A stretch of 64,000 nt of DNA, from the NCBI GenBank assembly GCA_901538445.1, contig LR594585.1, positions 124,001-188,000 on the forward strand, given 5' to 3'. This document shows positions 7,337 to 14,876 of this stretch, in pieces. Under the pieces are notes generated by a model. It was not told where the DNA came from, did not search any database, and saw only the letters and a program-made list of their open reading frames with translations. How positions within the stretch are numbered: position 1 is the stretch's first letter; each line of letters begins with the position of its first letter. Both the position numbers and the translations under genes were made by a program. The DNA comes from Gemmataceae bacterium (GTDB lineage Bacteria > Planctomycetota > Planctomycetia > Gemmatales > Gemmataceae).

Positions 7337-9979
7337 TTGCGCGTCGAGGGGCTCGAAGACCGCACCATGCCCGCCACAATCCCGCTGACCGGACCGAACG
7401 GCGGGGCGTGGGTGAAGATCGACACCCTCACTGTTTCGACCCGGACGAACCAGACCGTGGCCACCGGCGTGCAGTCGAACGTGGTCTTGGACGCAGGCAC
7501 GACCTACCTTGCGGTGGCCTCCGGGACGGCCCGCGTCGCGACCGACGCGACCGGGTTCGCGGACGCCGAGTTCATCCGGTACAACAAGAGCACCGGCCCG
7601 CAGGACGGGTCGAGCCCCGGGTACGCCTGGAACAACCACGGGGTCCGGCTCGACGGCGTGGTCGGCGGCACCACGACCGGCAACTTCTGGGGCACCTACC
7701 AGAGCGACCACGTCTACGCGCAACTGGTCGTGGGCCAGGGCACGCTCGTCCGCGGGTGGTACAGCGACATCCCCGGCTACTACGGCGACAACTCCGGCAC
7801 CCTCCAGGTGGACATCTACGCCGAGGTGCCGATTGTCTCGGTCGAGAGAGTGCTGGATGCGAGCGAGTCGGGGACGTCGGGCCTTGTCCGGTTCACCCGA
7901 ACCGGGGACGCGAGTGGGGCGCTGACCGTATCGTTCGCGGTGTCGGGCACGGCGACGCCTGCTTCGGACTACAACTCGCTACCCTCTGAGGTGACGTTCG
8001 TCCCGGGAGTAACCACGGTCGAACTTCCCGTCGTGGCGGTCGATGACAGCCTTGTGGAAGGGCCGGAGACGGTCGTCGTGACGCTCACCCTGGGCGAGGG
8101 GTACGCAGTCGGGGACCGGTCGGTCGCCGAGGTAGTGATCTCGGACGACGAGGGCGGGCTGGGGGTGATTGCGGGCGCTCTGTGGAACGACGACAATGGT
8201 GATGGCATTCGTCAGGAAACAGACACCGGGGTCGTCGGAGGCGGCGTGTACTTGTTGGACGAGAGTGGGAGCGTGCTGCTCCGGACGGTGACGGACGCGG
8301 CCGGGAGCTACCGCTTCGACGGCCTTGCGCTCGGAACGTACTTCGTCCAGTTCGACCAACCGCTGCTGATGAACTTCACGCTCCGGGATCAGGTCGCGGA
8401 CGAAGCATCCGACAGTGACGTGGACGCGGACGGTGTCACCGATCCAGTGCTGGTCAGCGCCGACAACCCGACGAAGCCGAACGTGGGTGCAGGCGTGGTT
8501 CACGTCGCGCCGCCACCGCCGCCGGTGAACCCGGAAGTCGTGATCCGCAACGCAGTTCACCAACCAATTGGCGCGGGCGGCCTTAAGGTCGCAAAATTGG
8601 CCGGGGCATTCCAGATCGATCCTGCCTCGCCGAAGGACAAGCCGCGGACGGCCATGAGGGCCGTTGGTGCAGAAGGATTCGACTTCATCGACCACGACCC
8701 GGATCGATTCAACGTGTGGGTGTACGACAAGGACAAGTGGGACGCGGGCGTAGCCAGCCTCGAAACCAAGCTGTCAACTACGAACGCCATTGGGTTTGCG
8801 GCGTACAACGACAATGCCACTGTCGTTCCCGTGGTCCGGATTCGTGACCTTCGGGGGTGGTACTGGTCCGAAACGCAGATACTTGTGTCCAACCGGGCCG
8901 ACGACGAGTTCGCCGACGCGGGGTTGCACATTGGGAAGGACGAGGCCGCACCCGACTACGCTGCGGCGGCGAGCCGGAAGAAGGGAACGGCCCCGACGGA
9001 CTACACCTTCCCGCTTTCCGATCGGACGCACCGAATCGCGCTCGGCGGGCAAGTTGCTGTAACGGACGATACAGGGGTGAACACGCAGGGGGTGAACGGC
9101 GTGGTCTCGACGTCCGAGGACGTCAAGGTGCTGACAACGGTCACCTTGAACCCGCACTTCTACAATGACGCCAATGGCGACTCGGTGACGGGCGAACCGT
9201 TCCTGGACTCCAATAACGATGGCCTGTATAACGCGAACCTGCAGGAGCATTACCGTGACATTGATAGGGACAGTAAGTACACAGCCAAACTCGGCCGGGC
9301 GGGGATGATCAATCGGTTCATCCAGGATTTGCGTGTGGCGAACGAGTGCTACGCCCAAGCGGGCATTCAGTTCGTGCCGCACCCCGGGGCGGGCGGGGTC
9401 GGCGGGGTTCCGAACGCCATCCCCGACGGCAAAATCACGGTGAAGCCCGGTGGGGCGTCGAACGACAACGACATGACGGAGTCCCTCAAGGCGCTGCTGG
9501 TCCTGGCCCCGGGCGACATCCCCAGAAACCCGAAGCCCGACGACCCGGCCATCGCCGGCCGCAGCAACTCGCCCCAGCGCGACGACATCGAGGTGTACTA
9601 TGTGAGCTCGATCAAGGTCGATCAGCCCAATGGACAGACCCTGTACCCGAACGGCCTATCACTGAGCAGTAGTAGTTATGAGAATATTAAGACTGAGGAC
9701 GTGAATGCGTCGATCCTGCTTGCGGACTCGGCGAGCTATTACGTGCTGGCTCATGAGATTTATCACATTCTCGCTCAGAGTGGGCATATCTATCCGGTCA
9801 CTCCCTGGAACCTGTTTACCGCGCCGCCTCAGAACGCGGGTCAGGTGGGTGCCCAATTGACGCAGATTCTTCAAGACAATCCGACGGACGCGCTTCAACG
9901 AGGGGCCAGGATCACAGACTCCCGTCGGTTAGATACGAAACAAGCCAACGCTGCCAGTAACAACCCGTTCGCCAAGTGA
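7337..9979 (+). CDS. Large secreted protein with Calx-beta, SdrD-B-like and metallopeptidase-like regions
   Basis: The open frame from TTG 7337 encodes 880 residues, but its natural start is probably ATG 7255 through a frameshift in a C tract. The N-terminus carries LEDRTMPA, a motif seen at the start of many planctomycete extracellular proteins. Residues 164-275 look like a Calx-beta domain, with DYNSLPSEVTFVPG followed by a conserved VEGPETV turn. Residues 275-385 look like an SdrD-B or Cna-B-like domain (GALWNDDNGDGIRQ, DAAGSYRFDGL). The C-terminal half holds Asp/Asn-rich, possibly calcium-binding, turns. It also holds HEIYHILAQSGH at 806-817, a zinc-binding HExxH with a possible third ligand at His817, although the spacing is not the classical metzincin one. 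Function is unknown; a surface or secreted peptidase is plausible. Confidence 0.75.
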   Translation: MRVEGLEDRTMPATIPLTGPNGGAWVKIDTLTVSTRTNQTVATGVQSNVVLDAGTTYLAVASGTARVATDATGFADAEFIRYNKSTGPQDGSSPGYAWNNHGVRLDGVVGGTTTGNFWGTYQSDHVYAQLVVGQGTLVRGWYSDIPGYYGDNSGTLQVDIYAEVPIVSVERVLDASESGTSGLVRFTRTGDASGALTVSFAVSGTATPASDYNSLPSEVTFVPGVTTVELPVVAVDDSLVEGPETVVVTLTLGEGYAVGDRSVAEVVISDDEGGLGVIAGALWNDDNGDGIRQETDTGVVGGGVYLLDESGSVLLRTVTDAAGSYRFDGLALGTYFVQFDQPLLMNFTLRDQVADEASDSDVDADGVTDPVLVSADNPTKPNVGAGVVHVAPPPPPVNPEVVIRNAVHQPIGAGGLKVAKLAGAFQIDPASPKDKPRTAMRAVGAEGFDFIDHDPDRFNVWVYDKDKWDAGVASLETKLSTTNAIGFAAYNDNATVVPVVRIRDLRGWYWSETQILVSNRADDEFADAGLHIGKDEAAPDYAAAASRKKGTAPTDYTFPLSDRTHRIALGGQVAVTDDTGVNTQGVNGVVSTSEDVKVLTTVTLNPHFYNDANGDSVTGEPFLDSNNDGLYNANLQEHYRDIDRDSKYTAKLGRAGMINRFIQDLRVANECYAQAGIQFVPHPGAGGVGGVPNAIPDGKITVKPGGASNDNDMTESLKALLVLAPGDIPRNPKPDDPAIAGRSNSPQRDDIEVYYVSSIKVDQPNGQTLYPNGLSLSSSSYENIKTEDVNASILLADSASYYVLAHEIYHILAQSGHIYPVTPWNLFTAPPQNAGQVGAQLTQILQDNPTDALQRGARITDSRRLDTKQANAASNNPFAK

Positions 9980-9989
9980 GGAGCACAGC

Positions 9990-10469
9990 ATGATTCACTT
10001 TTTGCTCAGTCAAAGACTCTTGGTCTTTACGCTCTGTGGTAGTGCCGTGACAGCAGTCGCTATCTTGGCCTGGAGCGGTGAGGGTCGCGTGGCGGTGGGC
10101 AGCGTGGCCGACGTGGGGGCCGGCAAGGATCTCAAGCCGGCCCCCGACCCGGCCGCCGAGTACCGGCGGGTCGGGCGGCTGTTGCGCACCCTCCAGCCGG
10201 GCATGACGCGGCCGCAGGTGGAGGAAATCCTCGGCCCGCCGCGCAGGGTCATCGAAGCGACCTTCCTCGACGAGTCGTACCTGCACGCCGAGTATCGGTG
10301 CCTGCCGCCGGACCTGCCGCCCCCAAACGGAGGGACCTCCCACCTCATGCACGTCTCCTACGTTGACCAGGGGCCGGTCCCCGTGTTCGTCCGTGTGGGT
10401 GGCCCCATAACGAACATCTCAATTCCGTTCCCGGATGCGCTCGACGCACCGCCCGCGGGAGCCCCGTGA
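9990..10469 (+). CDS. Small membrane-anchored protein with BamE/SmpA-like motif
   Basis: This 159-residue protein has an N-terminal hydrophobic segment (residues 8-28) and a short globular part containing LQPGMTRPQVEEILGPP. That motif resembles the core helix-turn of the SmpA/OmlA (BamE) fold. It has no lipobox. It starts ten bases after the large secreted protein, with GAGGAG before the ATG, so it is probably translated from the same message. The next gene repeats its architecture. The role is unknown and the BamE resemblance rests on one motif. Confidence 0.65.
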   Translation: MIHFLLSQRLLVFTLCGSAVTAVAILAWSGEGRVAVGSVADVGAGKDLKPAPDPAAEYRRVGRLLRTLQPGMTRPQVEEILGPPRRVIEATFLDESYLHAEYRCLPPDLPPPNGGTSHLMHVSYVDQGPVPVFVRVGGPITNISIPFPDALDAPPAGAP

Positions 10470-11068
10470 TTAGGCACGAGACGGCTCGGTTACGAGTACC
10501 GCGAGCGTCACTGATACGTCTCGCATTTGGTGCCGTCTGTTGCGGTGTCGTTTGGTGGCTTGTGGGCCACTGGCCCGCCCTTCGCGCGAGCGTTATTGGC
10601 CTGCGACACGCAGACATTACTTACTTGGAGCCCGCCTCCCGACCGCCACGGGTGGAGCGGTGGGACACATACCCTGAGGGCTCCCCAGACCGGCTACGTG
10701 TGATCGGATCTCTCCTGACCACTCTCCGACCTGGCATGACCCGCGCCGAGGTCGAGCGTGTAATCGGTCCACCGTTCCTTCCGAATGAGATACCGAACGA
10801 GGACGGGAACTGGAGGCAACCGCGGCTTTACTTGAGTATGAATTACGCATGCTGCCCAACCCACCTGCCGACCCTTCCAGGTCCGCAACACTGTTACACA
10901 CTCATGGTTGAGTACGATGTCACCGACGGAACTCCGCGGTTCACGGGATACATCCATCGGGACGTCCACTTCCGCGTCATTACCGAGTACGAGCCGTGGG
11001 GCAACGGCATCCGGGTGACCGACGACCCCCGGACCGCCATCCTGAAGGAGCCTGGGGACACGAACTAA
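10466..11068 (+). CDS. Small membrane-anchored protein, paralogue of the preceding gene
   Basis: This 200-residue protein starts at a GTG that overlaps the preceding stop as GTGA, which indicates translational coupling. A transmembrane segment lies near residues 15-35. A BamE-like LRPGMTRAEVERVIGPP stretch near residue 90 matches LQPGMTRPQVEEILGPP in its neighbour, so the pair looks like a diverged duplication. The central part contains a Cys-Cys pair (NYACCPTH) and a further Cys. No function can be assigned. Confidence 0.65.
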   Translation: MIRHETARLRVPRASLIRLAFGAVCCGVVWWLVGHWPALRASVIGLRHADITYLEPASRPPRVERWDTYPEGSPDRLRVIGSLLTTLRPGMTRAEVERVIGPPFLPNEIPNEDGNWRQPRLYLSMNYACCPTHLPTLPGPQHCYTLMVEYDVTDGTPRFTGYIHRDVHFRVITEYEPWGNGIRVTDDPRTAILKEPGDTN

Positions 11069-11083
11069 CCCCACCAGAGTTCT

Positions 11084-11125
11084 CGCCTGCCAGGGTGTCA
11101 GCCGGGTCTGACCCCGTGGCAGGCG
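11084..11125 (+). terminator. Possible terminator hairpin after the BamE-like pair
   Basis: CGCCTGCCA at 11084-11092 pairs with TGGCAGGCG at 11117-11125. The 24-base loop can fold further. No T run follows, so its role as a terminator is uncertain. Confidence 0.35.
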
Positions 11126-11154
11126 GAATCGGCTCGGTCGGTCGCAAGTCCCGC

Positions 11155-11184
11155 TTGATTTCCCCCTCGCATCTGGCGTATCCT
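11155..11184 (+). promoter_or_regulatory. Possible sigma-70-type promoter for the response regulator
   Basis: TTGATT at 11155-11160 and TATCCT at 11179-11184 are separated by 18 bases. This would give an untranslated leader of about 125 bases before ATG 11317. It is only a motif match. Confidence 0.3.
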
Positions 11185-11316
11185 TCATAAGTTACCGCCG
11201 CGAACCGTCGCTCCCCACCGGTCCGGCACCTCCTTTGCAGTTCCCAATTTCCGAATAGCCCCGCTGGCTGCGCGTGTGGTCCGAACCAGGCCGTCACCGC
11301 GACGCGGGAGGGCGGC

Positions 11317-11826
11317 ATGGTCACCAGCACGCACGAACCCGACAACGCCGACGCCCCCGGGCTCACCCACCGGTTCTCCGTCCTCATCGCGGACGACGAC
11401 CGCGGGAACCGCGAGGCGCTCGGCGAAGTTCTGGAGAGCCAGGGGTTCCGCACCGTCCTCGCCGAGGACGGGGGGCGGGCGGTCGAACTCGTCCAGGTGG
11501 ACCTCGTCCACCTCGTCCTGTTCGACATGCACATGCCCCGGCTCACCGGGCTGGAGGCGATGGCCGTCATCCGCCAGTCGCTCGACCGGATCCTGCCGGC
11601 CGTCCTGATGACGGCCGACGCGAACAACGACCTGATCCGCCGCGCGTTCCAGGCCCAGGTGTTCAGCGTGATCCCGAAGCCGGTGAACAAGAACATCGTG
11701 CTGAACACGCTGACGCGGGCGCTGGCCAAGGTGTACGGCGTGCAGTGGCCACCGGCCGCGGCCCAGCACCCGGCCCCCGACCGGCCCGCGGAAGACCCCG
11801 GGGACAAGCCCCGGGCTACGGACTAG
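11317..11826 (+). CDS. Single-domain response regulator (receiver only)
   Basis: This 169-residue protein is a CheY-like receiver domain with no output domain. The acidic pocket is Asp26-Asp28, the phospho-acceptor is Asp70 in LFDMHMP, the switch residue is Thr99 in LMTAD and the conserved lysine is Lys121 in IPKPVN. The last 40 residues are Ala- and Pro-rich and look unstructured. No histidine kinase is adjacent, so its partner cannot be inferred. Such stand-alone receivers act by protein contact or phosphorelay. The start is ATG 11317, with GGGAGG about six bases upstream. Confidence 0.9.
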   Translation: MVTSTHEPDNADAPGLTHRFSVLIADDDRGNREALGEVLESQGFRTVLAEDGGRAVELVQVDLVHLVLFDMHMPRLTGLEAMAVIRQSLDRILPAVLMTADANNDLIRRAFQAQVFSVIPKPVNKNIVLNTLTRALAKVYGVQWPPAAAQHPAPDRPAEDPGDKPRATD

Positions 11827-11827
11827 T

Positions 11828-11909
11828 GGCCAGAGGGCAGAAGTCAGAGGACAGACAGTCAGAAGCCGGAATGACTTCTTGTCCCCTGCTGACCTCTGGC
11901 CTCTGACTT
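11828..11909. repeat. Inverted low-complexity repeat upstream of groES
   Basis: GGCCAGAGG (11828-11836) is inverted at 11893-11901 and AAGTCAGAGG (11841-11850) is inverted at 11900-11909. The arms are built from iterated CAGAGG and GTCAGA words. The two pairings compete for the same downstream arm. A CIRCE heat-shock operator is not present here. Confidence 0.6.
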
Positions 11910-11938
11910 CACACTCGAACTTTCAGGAGTACCGACCG

Positions 11939-12226
11939 ATGAGCATCGTCCCGCTGAACGACAAGATCCTCGTGGAGCGCCTCGAGGCCGACGACAAGAC
12001 GGCCGGCGGGATCATCCTGCCCGACGCGGCCAAGGAGAAGCCGAAGCAGGGCAAGGTGCTGGCGCTGGGCGAGGGCAAGCCGCTCGACGGCGGCAAGCGG
12101 GCCGCGTTCCAGGTGAAGGTCGGCGACCGCGTGCTGTTCACGAGCTACGGCGGCAACGAGGTCGTCCACGACGGCAAGGAGTACCTCATCATGACCGAGG
12201 ACGACGTCCTCGCGGTCGTGGGCTGA
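11939..12226 (+). CDS. groES: Co-chaperonin GroES
   Basis: This 95-residue protein is the 10-kDa co-chaperonin that caps GroEL. The family start VPLNDKILVERLEADDKTAGGI is followed by the flexible loop and the conserved YGGNEVVHDGKEYLIMTEDDVLAVV end. ATG 11939 has AGGAG at 11925-11929, nine bases upstream. Its length matches the family. No groEL follows: the next 450 bases contain a large hairpin and then an RNA-binding protein gene. It therefore stands alone, as one of possibly several groES copies in the genome, or groEL lies elsewhere. Confidence 0.95.
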   Translation: MSIVPLNDKILVERLEADDKTAGGIILPDAAKEKPKQGKVLALGEGKPLDGGKRAAFQVKVGDRVLFTSYGGNEVVHDGKEYLIMTEDDVLAVVG

Positions 12227-12242
12227 GCAGTTGAACACGAAC

Positions 12243-12321
12243 GGCAGTCGAAGTCCGAAAATCGAGCGGAAATCAACCCCTGGTGCCGATGTCTGGTTTC
12301 CGATTTTGGACTTCGACTGCC
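12243..12321. repeat. Long inverted repeat after groES
   Basis: GGCAGTCGAAGTCC followed by GAAAATCG (12243-12264) is inverted at 12301-12321 with a single-base bulge, giving a stem of about 21 base pairs and a loop of 36 bases. It may end groES transcription or stabilise the message. The rest of the 450-bp gap shows no coding sequence, only a promoter further down. Confidence 0.65.
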
Positions 12322-12521
12322 CTACTTCTGACCAAGTCGCCCACGGCTTCGTAAACTACTGACACCGGATCGCGGTTTCGCCCACACCTCGGATTCCGAC
12401 CGCCGACCGCAGACGCCGCCCCGGGCCCGTGGGCGGTGGGACCACGACAACTCAATCTCTTTCACACGAACACTTTACGGTGTTCCCGTCCGAATTCCGC
12501 GCCCTTCGCGCGAAAAATGTC

Positions 12522-12549
12522 TTGCGATGCCAATGGTGCGGCTTATAGT
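12522..12549 (+). promoter_or_regulatory. Probable promoter of the RRM protein gene
   Basis: TTGCGA (12522-12527) and TATAGT (12544-12549) are spaced by 16 bases. The predicted transcript would carry an untranslated leader of about 120 bases before ATG 12677, which is long and could host post-transcriptional control. Confidence 0.45.
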
Positions 12550-12676
12550 GAAGGCACTTTCCCTGCCACGGCCGGGATAAAAAGTGTTCGGTCTTTCCCG
12601 CGGTGAGTACCAGTTCGAGTGGTCGGACAGGGCCAGGGAAGCTGCCGGCACACGGCACGATGAGTTCGGTTCTCGC

Positions 12677-13078
12677 ATGGCCACGAACATCTACGTCGGT
12701 AATCTCCCCTGGTCCACCACGACGGACGAGCTGTACGCAATGTTTCAGCAGTACGGAGCGGTGACCCGGGCCCAGGTCGTGACGGACCGTGAGACCGGTC
12801 GGTCGCGGGGCTTCGGGTTCGTTGAAATGCCGAACGAGGCGGAGGCCAACGCGGCCATCGCCGCGCTCAACGAGCAGCCGATGAACGGCCGCCCGCTGAC
12901 CGTCAACATCGCCAAGCCGCGTGAGGGCGGTGGTGGCGGCGGCGGCGGTTACGGCGGCGGCGGTGGCGGCGGCCGCCGGGGCGGTGGCGGCGGTGGCGGC
13001 CCGCGTGGGGGCGGCGGCGGTGGCGGCTACGGTGGGGGTTACGGCGGCGGCTACCTCGGCGGCGGCGACCGTTACTGA
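12677..13078 (+). CDS. RRM RNA-binding protein with Gly-rich tail
   Basis: This 133-residue protein has one RNA recognition motif. RNP2 is IYVGNL at residues 4-9 and RNP1 is RGFGFVEM near residue 43. The domain ends near residue 80 with NIAKPREGG, followed by a tail of Gly, Arg and Tyr repeats (GGGYGG, RRGGGG) ending in GDRY. Such proteins in bacteria bind RNA and are often cold-induced or abundant; the RGG/GYGG tail favours RNA contact or condensation. I chose ATG 12677 because the protein then begins directly before the RRM. The frame is open back to GTG 12584. There is no clear ribosome-binding site. Confidence 0.92.
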   Translation: MATNIYVGNLPWSTTTDELYAMFQQYGAVTRAQVVTDRETGRSRGFGFVEMPNEAEANAAIAALNEQPMNGRPLTVNIAKPREGGGGGGGGYGGGGGGGRRGGGGGGGPRGGGGGGGYGGGYGGGYLGGGDRY

Positions 13079-13235
13079 GATCGCGGCACCACCGCCCCTG
13101 CGTTCGCATACAATTCACTGCGCCCGGCCGCGGTCACCCGACCCGCCCGGGCGCTGTTGCTTTCGGATTTCCGGGCGTCGCACAACACGGCACTTGCCCT
13201 GACCCTTTCTTTCTCGCGGAGGTTCCCAGCAAAGT

Positions 13236-13463
13236 ATGGCCAAAGAAGAGGCAATCGAGGTCGAAGGTCGCGTGAAGGAGGCACTGGCCAACACGCAGTT
13301 CCGGGTCGAGCTGGACATCGGCGGCGAGGTCATCGCGCACGTCGCCGGCAAGATGCGGAAGAACTTCATCCGCATCATCCCCGGCGACCGCGTGAAGGTC
13401 GAGATCTCGCCGTACGACCTCACCCGGGGTCGGATCGTTTACCGCGGCCGGTTCGGGACTTGA
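13236..13463 (+). CDS. infA: Translation initiation factor IF-1
   Basis: This 75-residue protein is the S1-like OB-fold factor that occupies the A site of the 30S subunit during initiation. [17 protein letters not shown], then [19 protein letters not shown] and [12 protein letters not shown], with [11 protein letters not shown] at the end, match IF-1 over its full length. GGAGG at 13218-13222 lies 13 bases before ATG 13236, which is rather far. It follows the RRM gene by 157 bases and is not in a ribosomal-protein operon here. Confidence 0.97.
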   Translation: MAKEEAIEVEGRVKEALANTQFRVELDIGGEVIAHVAGKMRKNFIRIIPGDRVKVEISPYDLTRGRIVYRGRFGT

Positions 13464-13586
13464 GTCAAAGTCCGCGGAATCGGGGAGAATTTCGTTGACG
13501 TTCGACCTCCCACCGGGCAAGCTATTCCCCAGTCGCCCACCGGACGGGCGATCCCAAATCACACGTGGCCAGGGAGGGTCACACCC

Positions 13587-13859
13587 ATGCTCATCCAAAC
13601 CGAATCCAAGGCTCAGGGCTGGCGTGCGGTGGCGGTCTTCGACGACCGTCCCGACGCGCTGATCTTCGTCGGTCGCTCGTCGACCCACGTGCGCCAGGAG
13701 TACGTCGAGGCGTTCAACGAGCTCCTCGACGACGAGGAGCGCGAGCACACCACCTCGATCCAGCTCCAGCAGTGGAGCGGGGCCCCGGACGCCGGCCGCT
13801 GGGTGCTCAAGAACACCCTCAAGGTGCCGACGCCGCTCAAGGTCCGCCTCGCCGCCTGA
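13587..13859 (+). CDS. Conserved-looking small protein of unknown function
   Basis: This 90-residue soluble protein starts at ATG 13587 with GGAGGG eight bases upstream, a good ribosome-binding site. Composition and codon use look like its neighbours. The sequence has a short beta-rich start (WRAVAVFDDRPDALIFVG) and a helical middle (QEYVEAFNELLDDEEREH) and ends VPTPLKVRLAA. I do not recognise a family. It lies downstream of infA, with about 120 bases between them, and is followed by a repeat element. Confidence 0.7.
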   Translation: MLIQTESKAQGWRAVAVFDDRPDALIFVGRSSTHVRQEYVEAFNELLDDEEREHTTSIQLQQWSGAPDAGRWVLKNTLKVPTPLKVRLAA

Positions 13860-13865
13860 CCAGGT

Positions 13866-13986
13866 CGTTTCTCGTTCAACGTTTCGCGTCTCACGTTCGG
13901 CTCCGACGGTCCCCGCAACACCTCGCGGGGCCGGCGAGACTCGATGCTGAAACGCGAAACGTTTCTCGTTCCACGCGAAACGTCCT
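13866..13986. repeat. Inverted CGTTTC/GAAACG repeat element
   Basis: Iterated words such as CGTTTCTCGTTCAACG and TTTCGCGTCTCACG at 13866-13895 face inverted copies (GAAACGCGAAACG, CCACGCGAAACG) at 13946-13982. Very similar words recur just upstream of gyrB (38473-38590), so this is a dispersed element. The remaining gap up to ATG 14122 shows no other feature. Confidence 0.6.
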
Positions 13987-14121
13987 CGCACTTCGCCCAT
14001 CTCACCGGGCTTGCAACTCGTCCCCTCCGACCGAACAATGACGGTGTGGCCCGTGTCCCCCCTCTGCCCACGTTCGGGGCACGACCACGCCACGCTGCGC
14101 GCCGACATGAAGGACCAGACC

Positions 14122-14865
14122 ATGACATCCTACGCCTCCCTGTGCGACGACTTCGGGGTCTCCACATACGTCCACAGCAAGCTCGAAATGCCGACCGCGC
14201 GGGAGACCGTGCTCCACTTCTTCGAGGCGATCCAGAAGGCGTTCCCGAAGATGACGGACTTCGAGAAGCGCACGGAAGAGGAGTACCTGCTCGAGGAGGA
14301 CCGCGACGCCGGCAGCTACCGGTGGGCGTCGCTCGACAAGCGGCGGCTGTGCTCCGGGTTCGTGAACCCCCCGAGCCTGGAGGACGCCGACTCGCACAAC
14401 GAGCGGATCCTGGAACTGGCCCCGTTCCACCTCGACCTGTCCGGGATGCAGACCGAGTCGATGGACGTGCTGTACTACTTCGACTTCCAGTACCAGGGGA
14501 ACCACGACGAGGTGGTCGCCGAGGCGCTCGCCGCCGGCACGCCGCTGGAGGGGCTCGCGCAGATGCCCGCGGCCCGCGTGCTCCACTACCAGCCGAACCT
14601 CATGATGGCGCTCGACGACGCGTGCCAGCTCCAGTGCCGGCTGAGCGTCGAGACCCGGACGACCGCGTACCAGGTGCGGACCGGGAACTACTCCGAGTCG
14701 CCGATCTCGGTGTACTTCACCGTGCGGCAGTTCTGGGGCAAGCAGCCGTTCAAGACCTACACCGAGTCGTACCACAACCAGCGCCGCGTCCTCGACGAGC
14801 TGGTGAACAGCTACCTGATCCCGAACGTCATCAACCCGCTGGCGAAGACGATCAGCGCGAAGTGA
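14122..14865 (+). CDS. Protein of unknown function, first of a two-gene unit
   Basis: This 247-residue cytoplasmic protein has no signal or membrane segment. AAGGA at 14110-14114 lies seven bases before ATG 14122, which is preferred over upstream in-frame ATGs at 14038 and 14107. The sequence is acidic at the start (ARETVLHFFEAIQKAFP) and beta-rich later (YYFDFQYQGNH, QCRLSVETRTTAYQVR, ISVYFTVRQFWGK), ending in a helical KTYTESYHNQRRVLDELVN stretch. No family is recognised. The following gene begins 12 bases after its stop, so the two are probably co-expressed and may act together. Confidence 0.75.
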   Translation: MTSYASLCDDFGVSTYVHSKLEMPTARETVLHFFEAIQKAFPKMTDFEKRTEEEYLLEEDRDAGSYRWASLDKRRLCSGFVNPPSLEDADSHNERILELAPFHLDLSGMQTESMDVLYYFDFQYQGNHDEVVAEALAAGTPLEGLAQMPAARVLHYQPNLMMALDDACQLQCRLSVETRTTAYQVRTGNYSESPISVYFTVRQFWGKQPFKTYTESYHNQRRVLDELVNSYLIPNVINPLAKTISAK

Positions 14866-14876
14866 GGGGCCGGGCC

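Noticed and set aside
11860-11938. CIRCE heat-shock operator before groES.
   Set aside because: No TTAGCACTC-N9-GAGTGCTAA pattern; only a CAGAGG-type inverted repeat.
12584-12676. 31-residue N-terminal extension of the RRM protein from GTG 12584.
   Set aside because: The extension has no ribosome site and no resemblance to RRM proteins, and the ATG at 12677 starts directly at the domain.
13495-13528. Promoter TTGACG...TATTCC before the 90-residue protein.
   Set aside because: The 22-base spacing is too long for a sigma-70 promoter.
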